From Alphaproteobacteria bacterium (GTDB taxonomy: Bacteria; Pseudomonadota; Alphaproteobacteria; DSM-16000; Inquilinaceae): a stretch of 64,000 bases of DNA. The stretch is from positions 1 through 64,000 of the forward strand of contig JANQGH010000089.1 of the NCBI GenBank assembly GCA_028277405.1, written 5' to 3'. The notes under the pieces are model-generated. The model was not told the origin of the DNA. It did no database searches and saw only the letters and a program-made list of their open reading frames with translations. A program made the translations under genes and the position numbers. Below are positions 9,397 to 16,193 of this stretch, piece after piece; position 1 is the first letter of the stretch; each line of letters begins with the position of its first letter.

Positions 9397-9410
9397 TTGA
9401 CCTGGATCAA
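9397..9410 (-). promoter_or_regulatory. FNR/FnrL-type binding site
   Basis: The 14-mer TTGACCTGGATCAA matches the alphaproteobacterial FnrL consensus TTGAY-N5-TCAA at all fixed positions, and the E. coli FNR consensus at nine of ten. Its centre is about 63 bases upstream of the TTG start of the leftward gamma-glutamyltransferase gene, a position compatible with activation near -40. It lies outside any coding sequence. Regulation of that gene by oxygen is the inference. Confidence 0.5.
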
Positions 9411-9468
9411 GGCCAGAATGCCGTCAAGACGCTAGAAACATCCTCGGGGAGCAGCATAAATCCCCTTC

Positions 9469-9515
9469 GGTGGGCGCCCGTTCACTCTTGGGGGAGAGCG
9501 GCCGGGGCGCCCACC
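9469..9515. ncRNA. Strong intergenic hairpin, possible structured RNA or 5'/3' UTR element
   Basis: GGTGGGCGCCC (9469-9479) pairs perfectly with GGGCGCCCACC (9505-9515) around a 25-base loop that itself contains a short CUCU/AGAG pairing. A second outer pairing of ATCCCC (about 9460-9465) with GGGGTAT (about 9524-9530) is possible across an internal loop. No T-run follows on either strand, so it is not a classical terminator. I could not match it to a known riboswitch or small RNA. Confidence 0.4.
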
Positions 9516-9703
9516 TTGCGTTTGGGGTATATGCCTCGGGTGTCCAGAGACACCGGCGCGAACGCCCCTCCATCAACCCGCATCAACCAGCCAAACCGGT
9601 CCGGCATTGCAATCAGGGCCCGAAACCCCGTCTTGCATGTGCTGTCGACAGACCCGCGCCCGCCGCGTCGATTGGTGACGGGCACGGGTCCGTAGGGGCG
9701 ACG

Positions 9704-11458
9704 TCAGTCGCCGAGCGCCACACCTTCGCGGCGCGGATCGGCACCGCCCAGCAACGCGTCATCGGTGACGTGGATGCCTTGACTGCCGCTGTTGAGTGCG
9801 CGCACGTTCACCTCGTGGCCGCGCGCCTCCAAATGCGGCTGCAGGGCAACCATCTCGGTTTCGATCTCAAGGTCCGTTGCGCCGTTGCGATTGTTGATAT
9901 GCCCCATCTCAATCGCGCTTTGGATGTCCATATCCCAGTCCAGCACCGCGATGATGGTCTGCGCGACGTAGCCGATAATCCGGCTGCCGCCGGGCGACCC
10001 CACCACCAGCACGACCTCGCCGTTCTCGTCCAGGACGATGGTCGGCGCCATGGAACTGCGCGGCCGTTTGCCCGGCTGCACGCGATTGGCGATCAGTCGG
10101 CCATCGACCTCGGGGCGGAAGGAGAAGTCGGTCAACTCGTTGTTCAGCAAGAAACCGTCGACCATGATCTGCGAGCCAAAGGCGCTTTCGATCGTCGTCG
10201 TCAGCGATACCGCGTTGCCGTCCGCATCGATGATTGAGACATGGCTGGTGCCGGGCAGTTCCGCCGACTCGTCCGGCGCCCACAGTCGCCCCTCGCGCCA
10301 GGGCGGGTCCCCGGCGGCCACCGGCGGCTCGGCCGCTTGATCGAGGCTGATCAGCTGGGCGCGGCCGCTGACGTAGGCAGGATCGAGAAGCCCTTCGACC
10401 GGCACGGACACGAAGTCGCTGTCGGCCATATACAGGCCGCGATCGGCGTAGGCCAGCTTGCCGGCTTCTGCGAACAGGTGCCAGGCATCGACCGAGTTCG
10501 GTCCCATCGACGGCAGATCGAAATGCTCCAGCAGGCCCAGGATCTGACCGACGGTCAGGGCGCCGGATGAGGGCGGGCCCATGCCGCAGACCTGGTAACC
10601 GCGATAGGCCTGGCAGACCGGCGGCCGTTCGATCACCTGATAGGAGGCCAAATCATCGAGCGCCAGAAGTCCAGGGTTCTCTTCGGTCGACTGAACCGCG
10701 GTAACGATCGCGTCGGCGAGGTCGCCCGAATAAAAGGCACTCGAGCCGTTCGCGGCGATCGCGCGCAACGTGTCGGCAAAGGGCTGGTTTTGCACCACAT
10801 CGCCGACCGCCAACGCCGTCCCGTTCGGAAAGAAATAGTCGCGCGCCGCTTCATAGGTCTGCAGTCTTGTCGCGGTGTCCCCGTTCAACATGTTGGCCAG
10901 GCGGGGCGTTACCTCGAAGCCGTTTTCGGCCAGGTCGATCGCCGGTTGAAACAGGTCGGCCCAGGACGACGCGCCATATCGGTCGTGCGCAACCTCCATC
11001 AGCATCACCGTTCCGGGGGTGCCGACCGACCGTCCGCCGACGACGGCTTGCCAGAAACCCATCGGTTCGCCGTCCGGCCCCATGAACAGGTTGCCGTCGG
11101 CCGCCATCGGGGCGGTTTCGCGTCCGTCCAAGGTCGTGACTTCGCCGGTCGCCGCGTCGTAATAGACCAGGAAGGCGCCGCCGCCGATGCCCGAGCTTTG
11201 GGGCTCGACCAGGTTCAGCACCATCTGCACCGCAACCATCGCATCGATGGCCGTGCCGCCTGCCGCCAAGACGTCATAGCCTGCCTGGGTGGCATGCGGA
11301 TTGGCGGCCGCGACCATGAAGTTCTGGGCAGATACGGCGTCGACATCGGCGCCCAGGCCGGTCGCGGCTTCCGGTGCCGGCCTGTCTTGCGCGATGGCCT
11401 GGAAGCCGCCCAGCAAGGCAAAGGCGGCAACGGCGATTCCAAATGATGGTGCTTTCAT
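9704..11458 (-). CDS. ggt: Gamma-glutamyltransferase, exported
   Basis: Periplasmic gamma-glutamyltranspeptidase that hydrolyses or transfers the gamma-glutamyl group of glutathione and related compounds, allowing their amino acids to be scavenged. An N-terminal signal peptide is clear from the ATG at 11458 (MKAPSFGIAVAAFALLGG, cleavage after AIAQ). AAGGAAAGG lies upstream as ribosome-binding site, so this start is preferred over the TTG at 11476. The nucleophile threonine is in PGTSHVSIIDADG (Ser replaces the second Thr of the usual TTHYS); LNNELTDFS and GSPGGSRIIG are family signatures. The length of 584 residues is normal. It is transcribed in the same direction as the signal-less paralogue, 363 bases upstream of it. 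Confidence 0.92.
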   Translation of the reverse strand: MKAPSFGIAVAAFALLGGFQAIAQDRPAPEAATGLGADVDAVSAQNFMVAAANPHATQAGYDVLAAGGTAIDAMVAVQMVLNLVEPQSSGIGGGAFLVYYDAATGEVTTLDGRETAPMAADGNLFMGPDGEPMGFWQAVVGGRSVGTPGTVMLMEVAHDRYGASSWADLFQPAIDLAENGFEVTPRLANMLNGDTATRLQTYEAARDYFFPNGTALAVGDVVQNQPFADTLRAIAANGSSAFYSGDLADAIVTAVQSTEENPGLLALDDLASYQVIERPPVCQAYRGYQVCGMGPPSSGALTVGQILGLLEHFDLPSMGPNSVDAWHLFAEAGKLAYADRGLYMADSDFVSVPVEGLLDPAYVSGRAQLISLDQAAEPPVAAGDPPWREGRLWAPDESAELPGTSHVSIIDADGNAVSLTTTIESAFGSQIMVDGFLLNNELTDFSFRPEVDGRLIANRVQPGKRPRSSMAPTIVLDENGEVVLVVGSPGGSRIIGYVAQTIIAVLDWDMDIQSAIEMGHINNRNGATDLEIETEMVALQPHLEARGHEVNVRALNSGSQGIHVTDDALLGGADPRREGVALGD

Positions 11459-11716
11459 GGGGGGCCTTTCCTTCAATTGCGCACTCTTGATCGAGGAAGT
11501 ATCTGACTATCACACGGCAAATGCTTGGCCGCCAAGATGCATTGACACTGGAAAGCGAAGGTGGGTGCCACTGGGGCCGCAGCCGATTGACAGATGGCGC
11601 TGGTCCTTAAAGTTCCCGTTGACCTGCCATGCTTTGGCAGGCCTTGCCGCAGCCCATCCCGGGCCCTAGGGTGCCGCCAATGGTCGCCAATGGTTGATTG
11701 AAGGGAGGATTGTCCG

Positions 11717-13057
11717 ATGGATGACGCTCTGCCGCGTGTGCACGCGATGCCGAACGATCTCAACGCGTTTTGGATGCCGTTCACCTCGAACCGGCAGTTC
11801 AAGAGTGCGCCGCGTTTCGTCGTTGGGGCCAAAGGCATGTATTACACGGCCGCCGACGGTCGCCAGATATTGGACAGCACGGCCGGCCTGTGGTGCGTGA
11901 ACGCGGGCCATTGCGCGCCTCGCATCGTCGAGGCGATCCGCCGACAGGCTGGCGAGCTTGACTACTCGCCGGCCTTCCAGATGGGCCACCCGAGGGCGTT
12001 CGATCTTGCCTCGCGCCTTGCCGGACTGATGCCGGGCAATCTCGACCATGTCTTCTTCGTCAATTCCGGGTCGGAATCGGTCGATACCGCGCTGAAGATC
12101 GCGCTGGCCTATCACCATGTGCGCGGCGAGGGGCAACGCACCCGGCTGGTCGGCCGCGAAAAGGGCTATCACGGCGTTGGCTTTGGCGGCATCTCCGTCG
12201 GCGGCATCGTCAACAACCGCAAGTTCTTCGGCACTTTGCTGACCGGTGTCGACCATCTGCCCCACACCCATAATCTTGAGCACCAGGCCTTCAGCCGGGG
12301 CCAGCCGGAATGGGGTGCCCATCTGGCGGATGATCTTGAGCGCATCTGCGCGCTGCACGATCCGTCGACGATCGCCGCCGTGATCGTCGAGCCGTTCGCC
12401 GGCTCCGCCGGCGTGTTGCTGCCGCCCAAGGGCTATTTGGAGAAGCTGCGCGCCATCTGCGACCAGCACGGCATCCTGTTGATCTTCGATGAGGTCATCA
12501 CTGGGTTCGGCCGGCTCGGCGCGCCGTTCGCCGTGGACTATTTCGGCGTTCAGCCGGATCTGGTGACCACGGCCAAGGGGATCACGAACGGCGCGATACC
12601 GATGGGAGCGGTCTTCGCGCGCGACGATATCTATCAGACCTTCATGGACAGCGCGGCCGACGGCGCCATCGAGCTGTTCCACGGCTATACCTATTCCGCC
12701 CATCCGCTGGCCTGCGCCGCCGCGCACGCGGCCCTGGATACTTACCTGGAGGACGGGCTGTTCGAACGGGCGGCTGAGATGGCGCCTTATTGGGAAGACG
12801 CGCTGCACAGCCTGAAGGGCACGCGCCACGTGATCGACATCCGCAATCTGGGCATGGTCGGCGCGGTCGAGCTTGAGCCGAGGCCGGGTGCGCCCGGCAA
12901 GCGCACCTTCGAGGCGTTCCTGAAGCTTTACGACGCGGGCATCATGTCCCGCGTCACGGGCGATATCATCGCGCTGACGCCACCGCTGATCATCGACCGG
13001 TCGCAGATCGACCAGATCGTCGACAGCATCCGCGACGTCTTGCCAACCGTCGATTAG
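11717..13057 (+). CDS. Class III aminotransferase, omega-amino acid:pyruvate type
   Basis: PLP-dependent enzyme that moves an amino group from an omega-amino acid or amine (beta-alanine, GABA or a polyamine product) to pyruvate. The pyruvate-transaminase-type start DLNAFWMPFTSNRQFK, the FVNSGSESVDTALK cofactor phosphate site, LLIFDEVITGFGRLG, and the PLP lysine in TTAKGITNGAIPMGAV are all visible. The length is 446 residues. The ATG at 11717 has GGGAGG eight bases upstream. It stands alone with a good terminator directly after it. Its amine substrate cannot be read from sequence; the putrescine-type transporter 10 kb away is a possible functional partner. Confidence 0.9.
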   Translation: MDDALPRVHAMPNDLNAFWMPFTSNRQFKSAPRFVVGAKGMYYTAADGRQILDSTAGLWCVNAGHCAPRIVEAIRRQAGELDYSPAFQMGHPRAFDLASRLAGLMPGNLDHVFFVNSGSESVDTALKIALAYHHVRGEGQRTRLVGREKGYHGVGFGGISVGGIVNNRKFFGTLLTGVDHLPHTHNLEHQAFSRGQPEWGAHLADDLERICALHDPSTIAAVIVEPFAGSAGVLLPPKGYLEKLRAICDQHGILLIFDEVITGFGRLGAPFAVDYFGVQPDLVTTAKGITNGAIPMGAVFARDDIYQTFMDSAADGAIELFHGYTYSAHPLACAAAHAALDTYLEDGLFERAAEMAPYWEDALHSLKGTRHVIDIRNLGMVGAVELEPRPGAPGKRTFEAFLKLYDAGIMSRVTGDIIALTPPLIIDRSQIDQIVDSIRDVLPTVD

Positions 13058-13072
13058 ACGGCCGCGGAACGG

Positions 13073-13096
13073 AAGGGCCGCCTTGCGCGGCCTTTT
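13073..13096 (+). terminator. Rho-independent terminator of the aminotransferase gene
   Basis: AAGGGCCGC (13073-13081) pairs with GCGGCCTTT (13087-13095, one G-U pair) around a 5-base loop and is followed by a T-rich tail TTTTCCTATCTT. It lies 16 bases after the aminotransferase stop codon. Confidence 0.8.
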
Positions 13097-13104
13097 CCTA
13101 TCTT

Positions 13105-13587
13105 GTGCTTTGGAACAAGATCACACGGCGCTGGGCGAAGCGGGGAACCCGGCCGAGCGCGCCCAGCGATCATCGCACCAAGTCGGCCTACATCTTTGGC
13201 GCCATCTGCCCGGCGCGCGGCGTTGGCGCCGGCCTCGTCCTGCCTCGCTGCAACACTCAGGCCATGCAGTGGCATCTGGAGGAAATCTCATCTCAAGTGG
13301 CGCCGGGCGCCCATGGCGTTCTCATTCTCGGCCAGGCCGGCTGGCCCACCACCAAGAAACTCGCGGTGCCGAAAAATACCACCCTGCTCCCTCTACCGCC
13401 GAGATCGCCGGAACTGAACCCGGTTGAAAATGCCTGGCAGTTCATGCGCGACAACTGGCTCTGAAACAGGATCTTCCCATCCTGCGACCAAATCGTCGCC
13501 CTCCGTTGCGAGGCTTGGAACAAGCTCATCGAACAGCCCTGGACGATCATGTCCATCGGCCTCCGAAAGTGGGCCTATGAGTCCTGA
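13105..13587 (+). pseudogene. IS630-family transposase remnant
   Basis: The C-terminal two-thirds of an IS630-type DDE transposase: NKITRRWAKRGTRPSAP, AYIFGAICPARG, LPLPPRSPELNPVENAWQ and the C-terminal SIGLRKWAYES are all recognisable. It is dead for three reasons. The N-terminal helix-turn-helix and first catalytic aspartate are absent. The second catalytic aspartate is glycine (LILGQAGWPTT for the usual LILDQAGWH). An in-frame TGA at 13462-13464 interrupts the frame, which then continues to a natural end at 13587. No terminal inverted repeats could be identified. It lies immediately behind the aminotransferase terminator. Confidence 0.88.
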
Positions 13588-13681
13588 TCAATGCAACCTG
13601 GTATAAGCCTTTGAAGGTTTTTCTGGAATCAACCTGTTGGACGGGCCACATCAGCGTTAGTCAACTGACGGGGAGCGATTG

Positions 13682-13858
13682 ATGGTCATCGAACGGCGGC
13701 TGGCCCAGGGTTATGAAATTGTCTGTAGCTCTGGCCACCACTTTGTCGCCCGCAGGCTGGGGCCAACGGTTGAATGTCCCATCTGCGGCGAGACTGCGGT
13801 GACCACCGACCTGACAACGGCCTTTTTCGGCCGGCAAGTGGCCGCCGTCGGCGACTGA
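13682..13858 (+). CDS. Small zinc-ribbon-like protein, 58 residues
   Basis: A complete short frame with ATG preceded by GGGGAG at a suitable distance (13670-13675). The translated product contains CSSGHHF near residues 16-22 and CPICGET near residues 38-44. The C-x2-C pair plus an upstream Cys and His pair suggest a small metal-binding (zinc ribbon or knuckle) protein. It is cytoplasmic by composition, with no signal or membrane segment. It lies between the IS630 relic and the lipoprotein gene, on the opposite strand to the latter. The family is not recognised; a nucleic-acid or protein-binding role would be guesswork. Confidence 0.55.
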   Translation: MVIERRLAQGYEIVCSSGHHFVARRLGPTVECPICGETAVTTDLTTAFFGRQVAAVGD

Positions 13859-13950
13859 TTTGCCGTCCCTAAAGCCGGGGCGACTTCTGGCCTGAATCCG
13901 CCGGACCTGATTGGTCGGCGCTGCCGCCGTAAGTGGAGCCGGCGAACAGC

Positions 13951-14130
13951 TTAGAAGGGCAGCGACATCGAAACCCTGCCGCGCGCGCCATCATTGTTGC
14001 CGGCGCCGCTCATGCTTGTGCTGTCGCATGCCGCCAGGCAGATCAGCAGGAACGGGCCCAGCAGCCACGGCGCTATACGGCGCCGCCGCGCTGGCGACTG
14101 TCGATGATTATTGGAAAAGTAGGCCTTCAT
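13951..14130 (-). CDS. Small lipoprotein, 59 residues
   Basis: A complete frame starting at the ATG at 14130, inside the last codons of the neighbouring membrane-protein gene (23-base overlap in another frame), and ending at TAA 13951-13953. The product has a basic n-region (ARRRRIAP), a hydrophobic core WLLGPFLLICLAA and a lipobox LAAC with the cysteine at residue 35, followed by Asp-Ser. The mature lipoprotein would be only about 25 residues (DSTSMSGAGNNDG and on). Asp after the lipid-bearing cysteine is an inner-membrane retention signal in enterobacteria. Overlap with the upstream gene implies translational coupling. Function unknown. Confidence 0.6.
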   Translation of the reverse strand: MKAYFSNNHRQSPARRRRIAPWLLGPFLLICLAACDSTSMSGAGNNDGARGRVSMSLPF

Positions 14131-14617
14131 ACGCCATCGGCACCAGCAGCAGGAACAGGATGATCACGATCGGCGCCAGGTACCACGTGCCGGGCTCGTC
14201 GAGCCTTCGGCTGCGGTGCCATGTGTAGAGCACGACCGCGGCGGAAACGATGAAGTGGGCGACCGCCCAACCGGAGCCAACCGTCACCGTCCAAAGGTGA
14301 AGAAACGAGACGATGACACCCAAGATCCAATAGACGACGTAGACGGCGATCACGCAGCCTTCGATCGCCAAGACGAAAAGCGTCGTTGATTCAACGCCTT
14401 GATAGCCGAGGAAACGCTTGAAGAAGGGGACCTGGGTGGTGGGATAATAGTGCAGGATCAGCGAGACGATATAGACCCCGATCAGGTTGTAGACCATGAA
14501 GTTGAGGCCGACCAGACCGCCCGCGCCGCCAAGCGGATAGAAGAACACGCCCAGCAACAGCGACCCGACAAGCGCCCAAACCAGTGCGCGGAAATAGTTC
14601 CCGAATGCCACCGCCAT
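14108..14617 (-). CDS. Integral membrane protein of unknown function, 169 residues
   Basis: Five or so hydrophobic segments can be read: ALVWALVGSLLLGVFFYPLG, FMVYNLIGVYIVSLILHYY, TTLFVLAIEGCVIAVYVVYW, an alanine/valine-rich segment around HFIVSAAVVLYTW, and the C-terminal APIVIILFLLLVPMAY. There are no recognised catalytic motifs. The ATG at 14617 follows a GGGGAGAG ribosome-binding site. It ends inside the start region of a small lipoprotein gene, so the two probably form one transcript. It is separated from the PaaK-like ligase gene by 135 bases on the same strand. I do not recognise the family. Confidence 0.7.
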   Translation of the reverse strand: MAVAFGNYFRALVWALVGSLLLGVFFYPLGGAGGLVGLNFMVYNLIGVYIVSLILHYYPTTQVPFFKRFLGYQGVESTTLFVLAIEGCVIAVYVVYWILGVIVSFLHLWTVTVGSGWAVAHFIVSAAVVLYTWHRSRRLDEPGTWYLAPIVIILFLLLVPMAYEGLLFQ

Positions 14618-14752
14618 GGTCTCTCCCCTTCAATGTAAGCTCTTATGGGCAAGCTCTTATCGTCTGTCGTTACCTGCCACCCTATCCACCCGCCCCATGC
14701 CATGCAACGCTTCGCTGAAAGATCGACAGCGAGAACACGCCCGGGCCGGTTG

Positions 14753-16135
14753 TTACGTCCGAAGCGGAATGAAGCGCTTCATCTTGCCGGTTTCCTTGTG
14801 GTGTTCCAGCGTGTCGACCAGCCGGATGGTGACCTCGGGCTGGTCCAGGCCGCGGCTTTGCAGGGCGTCGACAATGTCGCCGCGCAAGCGCTCGACATCG
14901 ACCGTGCCGCGCGCGATGACCCCGACATCGGCCCCGCGCTCGGTTTGATGCACCTGATACTGTTCAATCGCCGGGTCCTGCCCCAGCGGTGTCCTGAACA
15001 CCATCGGGTGGATGAGCACATCGCCGGCGTACTTGAAGGCATCGTCCGATCGGCCTCGGATTTCACCGATCAGCGGATAGATCGCGCCGCAGCCGCAGGC
15101 GCCTTCCAGCGGAACCGCGATATCGGTCAGTTCATACCGGATCATCGGCAACGTCCGGCAATACAGCGAAGTCACCAGAAGCTTTTCGATCTTGTCCGGA
15201 TCCGTCGTCGGCTGATTGTCCTTGTCGACAATCTCGCAGATGGCCAGATCGTCGGACCAATGCATGCCGCTGTGGAAGTCGCACTCAACGCCCAGCATGC
15301 CGACTTCGACGCTGCCCCACGTGTTGTTGACCTCGACGCCCCATGCCTCGCGCACGGCAACGCGCGCCTCGGGCATCAGGGGTTCCGAGTTCGTCGCCAC
15401 AAAGGCCGGCTTGATCGACAGGCGGCCAGCCAGAGCCTCGCCAGCGAGCAGTTCGACGGTCGAGGAATAGCCCACAAGGTGGGTCGGCTGGGCTTCGTTT
15501 AGCGCGGCGACAAGCTTGTCGGTGGGCGAATCGGCAGGAAACCAGGCGATCTCCTCGTCCGGGTCGGTCGAGACCGCAAAGAGGAAGGCGCTGCCATGGA
15601 CCATCTCGCCTGCCTCGACCACGGCCATCATGCGGCGTCCGCTGAGGCTTTCCGGTGGTCGGTCACGCAACTGGTATCGGCAAGTCGCGCAGGAGATCTG
15701 GACGAATTCTTCCCAGCTCCACGCGAACACGCCGCGGGTTCCTGACGAACCGCCCGTGGCAAAAATCTGGTACTCGTCGAAGAGATAATAGGCAGTGGTT
15801 TCACCGCGAAGCTTCGCGGTGATGTTGGCGTCGGCGCCTGCCAGTGTGAGGCGCCGATCGGTCACGACGCGATCCCAGTTCGACATGACGTCGGTCTTGG
15901 TCATGAGCGGCAAGCTCGGCAGGTCTGCCTCGGTAAAGGTCGCGATATCGACCCCGGCTAGACGCTCAGCGTGCCAGGGGGATTTCTCGGCGGCGAAGGT
16001 GAGCATCTCGCGCAGCCTCGTCTGGCGTTCCTCGCGCAAGCGCGAGGCCGACCATGAGAGCCGCGCAACATGTTCAGGCAGGCGCGCGGCGACGTCAGCC
16101 AAATGTCGGCGCCGCCGAGGGCTATCGAGGCGCAT
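14753..16135 (-). CDS. PaaK/CapK-like adenylate-forming CoA ligase, copy A
   Basis: Predicted to activate a carboxylic acid (aryl or acyl) as its adenylate and transfer it to CoA or another thiol, as phenylacetate-CoA ligase does. The glycine/serine-rich ATP loop reads FATGGSSGTRGVF (about residues 128-140); NNTWGSVEVG, RYELTDI and a C-terminal GKMKRFIPLR with the probable catalytic lysine follow. It is 460 residues from the ATG at 16135, exactly the length of the copy next door; an upstream ATG at 16183 was rejected because the paralogue starts at MRLDSPRRR. It is the downstream member of a tandem pair, 58 bases behind copy B. The substrate is unknown. CACGCGA inserts a Cys-rich CGCG in the region where copy B has GNSS. 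Confidence 0.8.
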   Translation of the reverse strand: MRLDSPRRRRHLADVAARLPEHVARLSWSASRLREERQTRLREMLTFAAEKSPWHAERLAGVDIATFTEADLPSLPLMTKTDVMSNWDRVVTDRRLTLAGADANITAKLRGETTAYYLFDEYQIFATGGSSGTRGVFAWSWEEFVQISCATCRYQLRDRPPESLSGRRMMAVVEAGEMVHGSAFLFAVSTDPDEEIAWFPADSPTDKLVAALNEAQPTHLVGYSSTVELLAGEALAGRLSIKPAFVATNSEPLMPEARVAVREAWGVEVNNTWGSVEVGMLGVECDFHSGMHWSDDLAICEIVDKDNQPTTDPDKIEKLLVTSLYCRTLPMIRYELTDIAVPLEGACGCGAIYPLIGEIRGRSDDAFKYAGDVLIHPMVFRTPLGQDPAIEQYQVHQTERGADVGVIARGTVDVERLRGDIVDALQSRGLDQPEVTIRLVDTLEHHKETGKMKRFIPLRT

Positions 16136-16193
16136 TGTTGGTTTCCTATTCGGAGGCTGCCAGCGCCTGTCGTGGATGGTCAATCCGGTTCGG

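Larger units (their letters stand above)
9341..9703. other. 363-base intergenic region between the two gamma-glutamyltransferase genes
   Basis: No convincing gene was found here on either strand. The region holds an FnrL-like box next to the left gene, a strong 11-bp hairpin (9469-9515) and a smaller hairpin GGTGTC-CAGA-GACACC near 9540. It must contain the promoter of the leftward gamma-glutamyltransferase gene and the 3' untranslated region of the right one. A 67-codon GTG-initiated open frame on the minus strand runs through the hairpin and was not accepted as coding. Confidence 0.5.

Noticed and set aside
9450..9530. Glycine riboswitch-like string on the minus strand
   Set aside because: Only ACCGAAGGGG resembles the aptamer core; the GGAGAG and AAACTCTCAGG elements and the expansion stem are absent, and neither flanking gene handles glycine directly.
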